Part shown: positions 9,377 through 17,460 of the stretch, piece by piece
Position numbering within the stretch: the first letter of the stretch is position 1
Layout of the letters: every line of letters begins with the position of its first letter
From: Celeribacter persicus
Lineage (GTDB): Bacteria > Pseudomonadota > Alphaproteobacteria > Rhodobacterales > Rhodobacteraceae
Direction: 5' to 3'
Length of the DNA: 64,000 bases
Assembly: GCF_003050785.1 (NCBI RefSeq)
Contig: NZ_QAOH01000017.1
Coordinates: forward strand, 1-64,000
The notes under the pieces: generated by a model
Seen by the model: only the letters and a program-made list of their open reading frames with translations
What the model was told of the DNA's origin: nothing
Database searches by the model: none
Position numbers and translations under genes: made by a program

Positions 9377-9630
9377 AAGTTCTCACCGCTGATCGCGGCG
9401 CAGGCGCAAGCCCGCAAGCGGCAGACCGCTAAGTCCTGGCGAGTGGACGAGACCTACATCAAGGTGAAAGGCCGGTGGAGTTACCTTTACCGGGCCGTGG
9501 ATCGCAACGGAAAAACCCTTGATTTCTTACTGTCAGAGCATCGGGACTTAGCGGCAGCGCGCCGGTTCTTGCATCGTGCGATTGCCACCAACGGCGTGCC
9601 AGACCGGGTGGTCATCGACAATTTGCGCGT
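9377..9630 (+). pseudogene. IS6-family transposase fragment
   Basis: About 85 residues (KFSPLIAAQ to PDRVVID) match the catalytic middle of an IS6/IS26-type DDE transposase, including WRVDETYIKVKG with the first catalytic Asp, YLYRAVDRNG and the second Asp in VVID. Both ends of the gene are missing: it begins next to the thiolase scrap and after VVID changes to unrelated sequence. IS6 elements cause adjacent deletions, which would explain the junctions on either side. Confidence 0.8.
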
Positions 9631-9657
9631 CCGTCAGTCAGAATATGTTGGTCATAA

Positions 9658-9681
9658 TTCAGCCTCCTTGCGGAGGCTGAA
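9658..9681. other. Perfect 10-bp hairpin between IS scrap and GST gene
   Basis: TTCAGCCTCC and GGAGGCTGAA are perfect complements around a 4-nt loop. There is no T-tract on either side. It may end the minus-strand catabolic operon, whose last gene stops at 9728, or be a repeat left by rearrangement. Confidence 0.4.
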
Positions 9682-9727
9682 TCACGCTGCACGGGCGAAA
9701 TCAATAGACCCTGACCCCAAGCCTACG

Positions 9728-10336
9728 TCAGGCGGGGGACAAGAGCCCTTCCTCTTTCAGAGCTTGCAGGACAGCCGGTCGTCCACCGATCCGCTGCGCG
9801 TATTCGACGAGCTTCGGCCAAGGAGACATGTCCATCTTGAGGAAGTTGCACCAACCGAGCACCGTGAAGAGATAGGCGTCGGCGACGGTGAAGCTGTCGC
9901 CGACAAGATAGCCGGCACTTCCAATGCGCTTCTCTGCTTCGGTCAGACGGTTGGCAGCCATTTTTTCGAAGAAAGGACGGGCTTCGACCGGCAGATCAGG
10001 ACGGAACAACGGCGCCATTGTCTTGTGAAGCTCTGTAGAGATGAAGTTCAGGGTTTCAAGAAGCTTCCAACGCTCATCTCCCGTCACCTTGCCGAGTTTT
10101 CCGTCTGCCTTGTCCGCAATGTATTGCAGCACAATGGCAGCCTCAGAGATCTTGGTCTCGCCATCGACGATGGTGGGGACCAGACCCAGTGGGTTGATCT
10201 TGCTATAGTCCTCACCATCGACCTTGTTTCCCGCCGGGTCCATCACGACCATTCGGCAAGTCGTGGGTATCTCCGCCTCCAGACAACTGATGTGAGCAGC
10301 CAACGAACAGGCCGCAGGTATGTAGTAGAGTTCCAT
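9728..10336 (-). CDS. Glutathione S-transferase family protein
   Basis: About 202 residues with an N-terminal thioredoxin-fold GST domain (MELYYIPAACSLAAH, the PGLVPT-like turn LGLVPTIVDG, and the SEA glutathione motif in KISEAAIVLQYI) and a C-terminal helical domain with GDSFTVADAYLFTVL. The start at ATG 10336 is preferred over an upstream GTG. The beta-class-like N-terminus resembles GSTs found in aromatic degradation operons of proteobacteria, where they are thought to detoxify reactive intermediates or dehalogenate. It is the last gene of the minus-strand run from 16494. The specific substrate is unknown. Confidence 0.85.
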   Translation of the reverse strand: MELYYIPAACSLAAHISCLEAEIPTTCRMVVMDPAGNKVDGEDYSKINPLGLVPTIVDGETKISEAAIVLQYIADKADGKLGKVTGDERWKLLETLNFISTELHKTMAPLFRPDLPVEARPFFEKMAANRLTEAEKRIGSAGYLVGDSFTVADAYLFTVLGWCNFLKMDMSPWPKLVEYAQRIGGRPAVLQALKEEGLLSPA

Positions 10337-10403
10337 TCTCACAGTGTTTCCTTCCTTTGTGTTTCAGCACAGGTACCCCGAAACTGCAGACGGAGTATAT
10401 GCC

Positions 10404-11066
10404 TCAGAAGCGCCAGACCAGACCGGTTCCGACAAGCAGAGGATCGAGCGTCGCACTACCTGTCGCTGACGGCCCGCCGACGCCCAATGTGCCCTTGACG
10501 TCGGCATCGAGCCAGATTTTCTTGACGTCGAAGTACATACCCATCCGCTCATTGATCATGCTTTCGAAACCGACCTGTAGAACGGCACCCCAAGCGTTTT
10601 CCGCCTCGAAGCCGGCCACATCTTGCCCTTCCGAATCAAGAATGATGGTATAGTTGATGCCCGCGCCGACATAGGGCTCGAACTTCGGATTACGGGTCGG
10701 AATGCGGTATTGGAGTGCGAGAATCGCAGGTGCGTAAGTCACATCCCCGAGATAGGCCCCAGCAAGGCTTCCTTCGCCGCGAATCTCTGCGGTAGGTGGG
10801 ATTCCGAATGTGAAGGTGGCGGAAATCTGCTCGTTGACGCGATAGCCGACATCGAAGCTCAACGAGTAGTTGTCGTCGACCGAAACATCGGCGCCCGGAA
10901 ATGGTTCACCTCCGACCGACAGTTCGGCACCGGGGCTGAAGAATATCCCCACGGGCCCCCCCCGGAGATACCAGCCGTTTTGGTCTGCATCCTGTGCTTG
11001 GGCAGCGCAAGTTTGGGCTAGAGCCAGACAAGCGCTGAGTGTTGCCGTATAGTAAGTTTTAAACAT
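10404..11066 (-). CDS. ompW: OmpW-family outer-membrane protein
   Basis: 220 residues with a signal peptide (MFKTYYTATLSACLALAQTCAAQAQ) and alternating beta-strand pattern ending in the outer-membrane signature LVWRF (C-terminal Phe). Motifs such as PAILALQYRI and KFEPYVGAGINYT are typical of the OmpW eight-stranded barrel. OmpW/AlkL relatives pass small hydrophobic molecules across the outer membrane and often sit in naphthalene or alkane clusters. It lies between the ferredoxin reductase and the GST, suggesting that it helps substrate entry. Confidence 0.9.
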   Translation of the reverse strand: MFKTYYTATLSACLALAQTCAAQAQDADQNGWYLRGGPVGIFFSPGAELSVGGEPFPGADVSVDDNYSLSFDVGYRVNEQISATFTFGIPPTAEIRGEGSLAGAYLGDVTYAPAILALQYRIPTRNPKFEPYVGAGINYTIILDSEGQDVAGFEAENAWGAVLQVGFESMINERMGMYFDVKKIWLDADVKGTLGVGGPSATGSATLDPLLVGTGLVWRF

Positions 11067-11142
11067 GTGTTTCCTCCCTATGTGTTGGACTTCTTGTTGA
11101 TGGCGTTGCCCAGGTCTTCGCCTGGTTGGGTATTCTTTGTGC

Positions 11143-12348
11143 TTACAGTAGCTTACGAAGGTCTGGTGCTGTGATCAGCGAGTCGTCAGTCACTGCGTAG
11201 CCCTTCGAGATGAGACGGCGAACGATCGCCATGTCGCGGGGCGCACCGAAACAGATGGCACCGACCAGCACATCGCCGATGACCGCGAAACGGGTGAACG
11301 ACCTTCCTTCGCCCTTCCGCACAAGTATAGTTCCCCCCTCTGGCTGGTTATCCCCGATCATCTGGATGTTGAGGTCGTATTGATCAGACCAGAACCAAGT
11401 GTTGATTGCATAGGGCTCCTTCTTCCCCAGCATGTTTCGTGCGGCGGCGGCGGCCTGGTCCTGCGCATTGGCCCAGGATTCCATCCGTGTCGGCTGGCCA
11501 TCGCCAACACGCATCGCCGCCACATCCCCGGCCGCGTAAATCAGCGGGTCGGACGTACGCAGAAATTCGTCAACGATGACACCATTGCCGGTCTCAAGGC
11601 CAGCCTCCCTCGCAATGGCATCATTAGCTATCGCGCCGATCCCGATAACGACCACGTCGACCGCCAGCATTTCCCCGTTTGATAGCGTCACGCTTTCAAC
11701 CTGATCCTCTCCGCCTACCGTCACGATCGAGGTATTCAAGTGGATCACGGTGCCATTGCTACGGTGGACAGCAGCCAAAGCGACGCCGACATCCGGTGGC
11801 AGACTGCGGGCGCAAAGCCGGTCGGCGAGTTCGACGACCACCGCTTCCATCCCGCTTTTTCGGGCTGTTGCTGCGACTTCAAGACCGATCCAACCCGCGC
11901 CAATCGACAAAAGCCGCTTTCCAGGCACCATTTGCGCGCGCAAACGCTCGGCATCAGCAATCGTACGCAGATAGAAAACATTGCCTTTGCCCTCGAAGGG
12001 GCCATCAAGCGTGCGGGCGCGACTACCGGTCGCGATCAGCAGGCGGTCATAGGGCAGGCTTGCTCCCGAGGAGAGCCGTACCACATGCGCGTCGCGGTCG
12101 ATTGCTTCGACGCGTTGGTTGAGCAGAAGGTCTATGCCAAGATTTTGCGCGGCCTCGGCGTTCAGCAAGCAAGTGCTCTGTGCGTCCGCCGCACCCTGAA
12201 GCACCGCCTTCGACAGCGGCGGTCGGTCATAAGGAAGGTGCCGTTCCTCCGAGAGGATCGTGACGGCGCCCTCGAAGCCTTCTGTTCGTAGCGTTTTCGC
12301 CGCGGTCACTGCAGCCAAGCCGCCGCCTATGATGATGATACGTTCCAT
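11143..12348 (-). CDS. FAD-dependent ferredoxin reductase (ring-dioxygenase or P450 electron transfer)
   Basis: 401 residues of the BphA4/TodA/putidaredoxin-reductase type. The FAD-binding GGGLAAVTAAKTLR is at residues 8-21, the HLPYDRPPLSK motif follows, a second Rossmann motif SIGAGWIGLEVAA binds NADH, and YAAGDVA closes the FAD site. It would pass electrons from NADH to the Rieske ferredoxin (28601) of the ring dioxygenase, to the [2Fe-2S] ferredoxin (16171), or to both. It is the only such reductase in the cluster, so sharing is likely but unproven. Confidence 0.9.
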   Translation of the reverse strand: MERIIIIGGGLAAVTAAKTLRTEGFEGAVTILSEERHLPYDRPPLSKAVLQGAADAQSTCLLNAEAAQNLGIDLLLNQRVEAIDRDAHVVRLSSGASLPYDRLLIATGSRARTLDGPFEGKGNVFYLRTIADAERLRAQMVPGKRLLSIGAGWIGLEVAATARKSGMEAVVVELADRLCARSLPPDVGVALAAVHRSNGTVIHLNTSIVTVGGEDQVESVTLSNGEMLAVDVVVIGIGAIANDAIAREAGLETGNGVIVDEFLRTSDPLIYAAGDVAAMRVGDGQPTRMESWANAQDQAAAAARNMLGKKEPYAINTWFWSDQYDLNIQMIGDNQPEGGTILVRKGEGRSFTRFAVIGDVLVGAICFGAPRDMAIVRRLISKGYAVTDDSLITAPDLRKLL

Positions 12349-12374
12349 CGGGGTCTTCCTCAGTCAATAATGCG

Positions 12375-12405
12375 GATGACGCGCAGACCTGTGCCGCGCG
12401 TCATC
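12375..12405. other. Intercistronic hairpin upstream of ferredoxin reductase
   Basis: GATGACGCGC and GCGCGTCATC form a perfect 10-bp stem with an 11-nt loop, between the extradiol dioxygenase and reductase genes. It has no T-tract, so a role in mRNA stability or processing is more likely than termination. Confidence 0.6.
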
Positions 12406-12448
12406 TGTTGATTACTTGTCCGCGCCTATGGCGCGTTCCTGTCCTGAG

Positions 12449-13354
12449 TTAGGAACCCACCTTGAAGCTCTCGGGGAACGGAGCCCCCCACGAGCTGAAG
12501 ATGCCCGGCTTGTCCGCGCTCCAGATGAACGGGCCTGCCTTGTGGTCCACACAACGCGGCATTTCCCCCGAAAGCTCATACCTGTTGCCATCCGGCGTGA
12601 AGAAATAGGAGTAGAGATTCGAGCCTACACCGTGCCGACCCGGGCCTGCTTCCGTCATGACCCCACCGCGTGCGACCTGATCGAGCATGAGCTTCATGTA
12701 TTCCATGTTCGGGATCGTCCATGCGAGATGGTCGAGCGTCTCATGCGGCGCGCCCGCAAACATTGCGACGTCATGGTGATAGTCGCCGACATGCATCCAG
12801 GCCGCAAGACGCCCTGCGCCTCCGGGGAACTCGACAATGTCAGAGGCATAGAAATCGACATGCTTGCGCAGGAATTCGATCGTCTGGGTCGCATCCGGAC
12901 CGACGCGCAGCGTGATATGGTCGAGGTCAAGCGGCGCCAGACCGCTCAGGTGGTTGGCCTTGCGAGCAGCCGGGTTATAGTAGTGCTTGCGCGCTTCGGA
13001 CCGCAGCAATGCAATCTGCATCTTCTGGTTCTGGGGCGGCAGATCGAATTCGATGATCTTCTCGACACCCGGATCGCAGTCCGTCATCTCCCGAACCTGG
13101 ACGCCGGCATCGGAAACCCGCTTGCTGTAGTGATTGAGGTCATCCTCATCATCCGCAGCGATCGCAAAGCTGATGACGCCGGTACCACCCTCGGTCACGG
13201 CCACATCGAAAGTTCCGTCGGTCCCGCAGGTCAGGTAAACAGTACCGTCTTGCCGAGCAATTTCCTCAAGCCCCAGTACAGTTGTGTGAAACCGCACCGA
13301 TTCCTCGAGGTTCTTAACCCGCAAGTGCGCGTGCGACAGTTTTTGAAGAGCCAT
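12449..13354 (-). CDS. Extradiol ring-cleavage dioxygenase (VOC superfamily)
   Basis: 301 residues with two vicinal-oxygen-chelate domains. The Fe(II) triad is visible in the C-terminal domain: His in LDHITLRV, His in LDHLAWTI and Glu in NRYELSGEM. It cleaves a catechol-type diol next to the hydroxyls. Its place next to a chromene-carboxylate isomerase and hydratase-aldolase implies a 1,2-dihydroxynaphthalene-like substrate (the NahC step), although the sequence does not look like classical Pseudomonas NahC and substrate assignment is inference. The start at ATG 13354 follows GGGGAGGAAT. Confidence 0.87.
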   Translation of the reverse strand: MALQKLSHAHLRVKNLEESVRFHTTVLGLEEIARQDGTVYLTCGTDGTFDVAVTEGGTGVISFAIAADDEDDLNHYSKRVSDAGVQVREMTDCDPGVEKIIEFDLPPQNQKMQIALLRSEARKHYYNPAARKANHLSGLAPLDLDHITLRVGPDATQTIEFLRKHVDFYASDIVEFPGGAGRLAAWMHVGDYHHDVAMFAGAPHETLDHLAWTIPNMEYMKLMLDQVARGGVMTEAGPGRHGVGSNLYSYFFTPDGNRYELSGEMPRCVDHKAGPFIWSADKPGIFSSWGAPFPESFKVGS

Positions 13355-13387
13355 ACTATTCCTCCCCTTGGATGGATGGCATTGATG

Positions 13388-13984
13388 TCAAAGCCCCTGT
13401 TGGAGCGTTCTTTCCATGAACATGAGGCGGTCGTTGCCCCACCACATCTGATCACCCACAATCATCGTGGGCGTACCAAACACACCTGCCTCATGCGCGG
13501 CCTGCGTGCTCGCCTCGTATTGGTCTGTAGCATCCTTCGATGAAACCCAAGCCGACAGAGCATCGGGATTCCAGCCGAACTGCTTCGCCAATTCATCCAG
13601 CAACGCCGGGTCAGCCAAGTCTGCACCCTTTCCCCAGACCCGGTCCCACGCAGTCCGGATGAAGGCTTCTCCCTCGCCTTTCGTCATTGCATAAAGAAAA
13701 GCCTTGTTGAGCTTCTCGGACGCGAGTGACTTCGGAAAGGTCAAAGGCAAACCATATTCCTCAGCCCAACGGTTGAGATCCTTGCTCAAATAGCGAATCT
13801 TCAACGGCAGGCTGACATTTGGTGGTGCGGTATTCCCCGCCATGAGTTTGAGTTGCGGCAGGTTCACGACATGGGGCCGAAACTCCAGACCGTATTGCTT
13901 GCAGATCCCCGGCACCTTGTGAAAGGCCAGATAAGCGAAGGGGCTCATGAAATCGAAGTAGAAGTCAAGATGCCGACTGGTCAC
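13388..13984 (-). CDS. 2-hydroxychromene-2-carboxylate isomerase (NahD-like)
   Basis: 198 residues of the kappa-class GST/DsbA-like isomerase family. The N-terminus [16 protein letters not shown] carries the catalytic Ser in the MSPF motif, and [20 protein letters not shown] is the typical C-terminal segment. The enzyme isomerises 2-hydroxychromene-2-carboxylate to trans-o-hydroxybenzylidenepyruvate with glutathione. It overlaps the hydratase-aldolase gene by 4 bp (ATGA), so the two are translationally coupled. Confidence 0.92.
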   Translation of the reverse strand: MTSRHLDFYFDFMSPFAYLAFHKVPGICKQYGLEFRPHVVNLPQLKLMAGNTAPPNVSLPLKIRYLSKDLNRWAEEYGLPLTFPKSLASEKLNKAFLYAMTKGEGEAFIRTAWDRVWGKGADLADPALLDELAKQFGWNPDALSAWVSSKDATDQYEASTQAAHEAGVFGTPTMIVGDQMWWGNDRLMFMERTLQQGL

Positions 13985-14976
13985 TTGCCGCTCTCCGTCT
14001 CAAGCTCCGCAGCGAGTTTTGCCCATTGACGCCCGGACTCGCGCGCGCCCTCCAGAGCCGTTGCGGGAACCAGGTGGTAGGGCGGACGGCAAGGTCCAGC
14101 GACCATCCAACCTGCCGCATCCATACGGGCCTTCTCGATGCCGATGTTATAGACCGAGAATTCCTTGAACGAGCCGTTGGGAAAGAGGGTCCGATAGGTG
14201 AAACCAATCCTGTCGGTCAGTTTTTTGGCTTGGGTCCAATCGCCAGTCTCTACCGCCTTGGCCACAAGGTCGCGAAGCTGGATCACAGGTGCTGGCCCGC
14301 AAACCGCGCCACTGGTCCAGAACGCCGTGCAGTGTTCGGGGTCGAGCCGGGCGGCGGCGTAATAGTCCACATCAAGCGGCATCAGTCGAATGCGGCGCTT
14401 GGTCAGGTTCAGGTCCGTATAGAGCGCTGCCGTGTTTATGTACTTGGCAGATACGATCTGCGGAATTTCGGAGATCTGCGCCCAGAAAGCACGCGGGAAC
14501 TCGAACTTGAATGCCTCGGGGTTGGCATATGCACAGATAGCCATGTCCGGGCACGCCTCGGCCACATCACGAAAGAACTGAACTGCTGTCGGCACATCAG
14601 GCTGAACCCACATCGGCGGCCCCATCATCACCCCGTTAAGCCCGATCTCGCGCGCGGCACGGGTCATGCTGATGGAGTCGCGGGTGTTAAGGGCGGTCGC
14701 CCCGCCGAAGATGGGAATGCGACCGCGACCGGCTTCGACCAGCGTGCGCATGAAGGCTTGCTTCTCTTGCCATGTTGTCGTGGCTCCCTCTCCCAGGGTG
14801 CCGAGAGAAAGAATCCCGTTCACACCAGAGGCGATCAGAGCCTCGACGACACGGGCCGTTTCGTCCAGATCGACCGTGTCTTCAGCGCGCGGATCCGACG
14901 CGTTGGGCTTGGACGGCGTGGGCATGATCGCCCAGCAACCTGTCACGTCATCGACCGTGAGCAGTTCATGTTTCAT
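13981..14976 (-). CDS. Hydratase-aldolase of the trans-o-hydroxybenzylidenepyruvate type (NahE/PhdJ-like)
   Basis: 331 residues of the dihydrodipicolinate synthase/N-acetylneuraminate lyase family, in the subgroup with NahE and PhdJ. Characteristic segments are [45 protein letters not shown], and the Schiff-base Lys in IVSAKYINT. It cleaves a benzylidenepyruvate to an aromatic aldehyde and pyruvate. With the isomerase downstream, salicylaldehyde (or a substituted form) is the likely product; the PhdJ reaction giving 2-carboxybenzaldehyde is the alternative. Confidence 0.92.
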   Translation of the reverse strand: MKHELLTVDDVTGCWAIMPTPSKPNASDPRAEDTVDLDETARVVEALIASGVNGILSLGTLGEGATTTWQEKQAFMRTLVEAGRGRIPIFGGATALNTRDSISMTRAAREIGLNGVMMGPPMWVQPDVPTAVQFFRDVAEACPDMAICAYANPEAFKFEFPRAFWAQISEIPQIVSAKYINTAALYTDLNLTKRRIRLMPLDVDYYAAARLDPEHCTAFWTSGAVCGPAPVIQLRDLVAKAVETGDWTQAKKLTDRIGFTYRTLFPNGSFKEFSVYNIGIEKARMDAAGWMVAGPCRPPYHLVPATALEGARESGRQWAKLAAELETESGK

Positions 14977-15018
14977 GGCTTGAAGTCCCGATTTATGTGA
15001 GTTTTTTTTGCGTGGATT

Positions 15019-15049
15019 GGCATGGTGCGCAGCTAGGGCGCACCATGCC
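15019..15049. other. Intercistronic hairpin after gentisate-type dioxygenase
   Basis: GGCATGGTGCGC and GCGCACCATGCC make a perfect 12-bp stem with a 7-nt loop, between the bicupin dioxygenase stop and the hydratase-aldolase start. A run of eight T lies on the plus strand on the wrong side for termination of the minus-strand operon. Confidence 0.65.
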
Positions 15050-15060
15050 GGACAGTGTCA

Positions 15061-16125
15061 CTATGCGCCGAGCGGAACCGCGTTTCCACGGTCTTCCCGC
15101 CAAAGCCCGAGTTTCTCCTGGCAGACGCGATCGGAGTAAGAGAACAGCACTGCATCGCCGTCCGCCTCATGCGTGACGGTATGCCAGCTCGGAACGACGA
15201 ACAGATCCTTCGGACCCCATTCGTAAGTCTTTCCATTGATCACACTGCGACCGGTGCCTTCAGTGACGACAAAGACCGTTGCGTCTGTCGACCGATACGG
15301 CCGCGACTTGAAGCCTTTCGGAAGCAGTTGAAGGCAGGGCGAAATCGTCGGCATCGCCCAGCCGCCGTCGACCGGGTTGACATAGCGCATCTTGATACCG
15401 TGGAAGGGGTCGACCTCACCCTGCTTCAAAAGATGCTCGAGGCCTTCGCGCGAGCGTTCGTAAGGGTAATTGAAGATCGGCGACGCTACTCTGGTCGCTT
15501 CGTAGTCGACCGGAAGCATGTTGGCACCGTAGCGCCAGCTGCTGTCTTCGGGCTGGCGGGTAATTGGCTGCTGATCCGCGTGATGCTCTTCTGCGAAAGA
15601 GGCGTCGAACACCGACACGATTGGAATATCCAGACCGTCGAGCCAGATCATCGGCGCGTCGCTGTCATTGCCGTGGTCGTGCCAGGCTCCCGGCGGAGTG
15701 ATTACGAAATCGCCAAAGTTCATCACTGTGCGCTCGCCATCGACCGACGTATGCGCACCACTGCCCTCCATCACGAAGCGCAAAGCTGACTGGCTGTGGC
15801 GGTGCGCGGGGGCAACTTCGCCCGGCAGGACGATCTGAAGGCCAGCGTAAAGCGACGTGGTAATCCGGGACTGACCGCGCAGGCCTGGATTTTCAAGCAC
15901 AAGGACGCGCCGCTCGGCTTCCTTCGCCGTGATCAGACCGCCTGCTTCCAGCAGGTAGGATTTCGCCTCGTCGAAATGCCAAAGGTGGGGCAAGCAACCG
16001 CTTTTGGGCTCAGGAGTGATGATGTTCGACAAAACAGTCCAAAGTGGGGTATAGGACCCGCTATCGATCTTGTCGTAGAACATCTTTCGTTCTGCTGTTT
16101 CCACAGGCTTTTCGGTCAGCGACAT
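15061..16125 (-). CDS. Gentisate 1,2-dioxygenase-like bicupin ring-cleavage enzyme
   Basis: 354 residues with two cupin domains. The first has the iron-binding HRHSQSALRFVMEG and HDHG motifs; the second has FVVTEGTGRSVINGK and SWHTVTHEA. This is the gentisate 1,2-dioxygenase / 1-hydroxy-2-naphthoate dioxygenase / salicylate 1,2-dioxygenase family. Because maleylpyruvate isomerase and fumarylpyruvate hydrolase genes are nearby, gentisate (giving maleylpyruvate) is the best guess. Direct cleavage of salicylate, known for one member of the family in Pseudaminobacter, is an alternative that would explain the lack of a salicylate 5-hydroxylase. The start follows GGAGGATAAAT. Confidence 0.88.
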   Translation of the reverse strand: MSLTEKPVETAERKMFYDKIDSGSYTPLWTVLSNIITPEPKSGCLPHLWHFDEAKSYLLEAGGLITAKEAERRVLVLENPGLRGQSRITTSLYAGLQIVLPGEVAPAHRHSQSALRFVMEGSGAHTSVDGERTVMNFGDFVITPPGAWHDHGNDSDAPMIWLDGLDIPIVSVFDASFAEEHHADQQPITRQPEDSSWRYGANMLPVDYEATRVASPIFNYPYERSREGLEHLLKQGEVDPFHGIKMRYVNPVDGGWAMPTISPCLQLLPKGFKSRPYRSTDATVFVVTEGTGRSVINGKTYEWGPKDLFVVPSWHTVTHEADGDAVLFSYSDRVCQEKLGLWREDRGNAVPLGA

Positions 16126-16170
16126 ATTTATCCTCCGTTTGACGCGATCAGATAGAAAGCGTCACATATA

Positions 16171-16494
16171 TCAGAACTGGAACTCTGGGGTGGTGACGGT
16201 GAGACCATCAAGATCTGCTGTCAGGCGAATCTGGCAAGCAAGCCGGCTGCTGTCCTGCCTGTTGGCCGCAAACTCCAACATACTGGCTTCACCTTCGCTG
16301 GTCGGCGGAAGCAGAGAAAGCCACTTGGGGTCAACATAGACCTGACAGGTCGCGCATGCGCAAGCGCCGCCACAATCCGCATCAATTCCCGGCACGCCAG
16401 CCATCGTCGCAGCCTCCATCAGAGACTGCCCCTCGCGCGACGATACATCACGTCGCTCTCCCATCGAATCAATGAACACCACTTGGATCGACAT
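16171..16494 (-). CDS. [2Fe-2S] ferredoxin, adrenodoxin/putidaredoxin type
   Basis: 107 residues (MSIQVVFIDSMG...). Cluster ligands are Cys41, Cys47 and Cys50 (pattern C-x5-C-x2-C) and a fourth Cys near residue 87 in LACQIRL. This class passes electrons from an FAD reductase to a cytochrome P450, and a P450 is present at 18408. It is the first gene of the minus-strand operon that ends with the GST, 45 bp upstream of the bicupin dioxygenase. Confidence 0.92.
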   Translation of the reverse strand: MSIQVVFIDSMGERRDVSSREGQSLMEAATMAGVPGIDADCGGACACATCQVYVDPKWLSLLPPTSEGEASMLEFAANRQDSSRLACQIRLTADLDGLTVTTPEFQF

Positions 16495-16667
16495 AGAAAT
16501 TCTCCCTCCCAGCACGTCGTTACAATCGAAACTGCTCCACTCAAGGCAGGCTTGCCCACCCATTTGGGAACAATAACGACGAACTTATTCCTCCGTTTGG
16601 CTGCCTTTTTCGTGCCTAATCCCGCCTGACCATGGTCATTCAGGCGGATCAATGGCATAAACTAAGC

Positions 16668-16709
16668 ATGCATACTACCTTATATGCATATCTTGCTGCT
16701 GGTAGTCAA
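16668..16709 (-). promoter_or_regulatory. Predicted promoter and operator of the ferredoxin-dioxygenase operon
   Basis: On the minus strand TTGACT (16704-16709) is followed after 17-19 bp by CATATA/TATAAG. A perfect palindrome ATATGCATAT (16682-16691) overlaps the -10, and a second ATGCAT (16668-16673, within AGCATGCAT) lies 16 bp downstream. The divergent MarR gene starts at 16878, so these palindromes are candidate MarR operators. Confidence 0.45.
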
Positions 16710-16811
16710 GCGATTGATGGCCAAGGCCCTGACTCAGACATGACCAAACCCGAGCCCGGGTTTTCCGGTAACGCGCTCCAAGGGTAAAAGACGTCCATCT
16801 GCTGCCCGAGG

Positions 16812-16840
16812 TTGTCGGTGGTATCGAAGGGTGTTATGCT
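16812..16840 (+). promoter_or_regulatory. Predicted promoter of the MarR gene
   Basis: TTGTCG (16812-16817), a 17-bp spacer and TATGCT (16835-16840) lie 38 bp upstream of the marR start codon. Confidence 0.45.
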
Positions 16841-16877
16841 ATAAGCAATCAACAATGAAAAAGAAGATGGTCGGCGA

Positions 16878-17402
16878 ATGAAAGATGATACCGAGCGGAG
16901 ACCGCCCGAAACCCTAGGTGGCGACGCCGATTTTCGGATCATTAAGGACCATCCCGCGCATCTGATTCGGCGTAGCTACCAAGTCTTCTTGTGTGCCTTC
17001 GACGAGGCTATGGCTGGCCTGCCGTTGTCGCCTGTGAGCTGGATCATTATCGCAACAGTGCGAAATTTCCCGAGCCTGTCCGTGACTGAAGTTGCCCGGC
17101 GCGCCGCAATAGACAAGGCGAGCTGTGGACGAACTGCAAGCGCGCTTGAGAAGCGCGGGCTGCTTTCGATCAAGAAGAGTGATACGGATGGCAGAGAGAA
17201 ACTGCTCGACATCACCCCTGCTGGCGAGGAATTGTACGGCAAGGCGTTTATTCAGGTCATGAAGCTGAAGTCGCTGCTCTTGGATGAAATTGATCCAGAG
17301 GTGCAGCGTCAGTTCCTGACTTCCATGGCAGCGTTTGTTTATGCAACACGCAAGAACACACGACCGTCAATTCCGACCGCACGTGACGCCGACATGGATT
17401 GA
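16878..17402 (+). CDS. MarR-family transcriptional regulator
   Basis: 174 residues with the winged-helix core of MarR (LSVTEVARRAAIDKASCGRTASALEKRGLL as recognition region, followed by the wing around SDTDGREKLLDITPAG). MarR proteins usually repress and are released by aromatic acids. It is divergent from the ferredoxin-dioxygenase operon and convergent with an FAH-family gene, so it is the obvious local regulator of the catabolic island. The ligand is unknown; salicylate or gentisate would be typical. Confidence 0.9.
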   Translation: MKDDTERRPPETLGGDADFRIIKDHPAHLIRRSYQVFLCAFDEAMAGLPLSPVSWIIIATVRNFPSLSVTEVARRAAIDKASCGRTASALEKRGLLSIKKSDTDGREKLLDITPAGEELYGKAFIQVMKLKSLLLDEIDPEVQRQFLTSMAAFVYATRKNTRPSIPTARDADMD

Positions 17403-17420
17403 GACAGTCATAGCGATTGC

Positions 17421-17457
17421 AGCTGGCCACCCACAAGCAGATGGCCAGCTTTTCTTG
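17421..17457. terminator. Terminator between marR and the FAH-family gene
   Basis: AGCTGGCCA (17421-17429) and TGGCCAGCT (17442-17450) form a perfect 9-bp stem, followed on the plus strand by TTTTCTT. It sits in the 58-bp gap between convergent genes and may serve both, though the T-tract favours the marR side. Confidence 0.8.
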
Positions 17458-17460
17458 GCG

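Noticed and set aside
12416-13543. 375-codon plus-strand frame over the extradiol dioxygenase
   Set aside because: Antisense shadow without a ribosome site; the minus strand has the iron-binding triad.
15001-15049. Intrinsic terminator after the bicupin dioxygenase gene
   Set aside because: The T-run lies on the plus strand upstream of the stem, which is the wrong side for minus-strand transcription; it is kept only as a hairpin.
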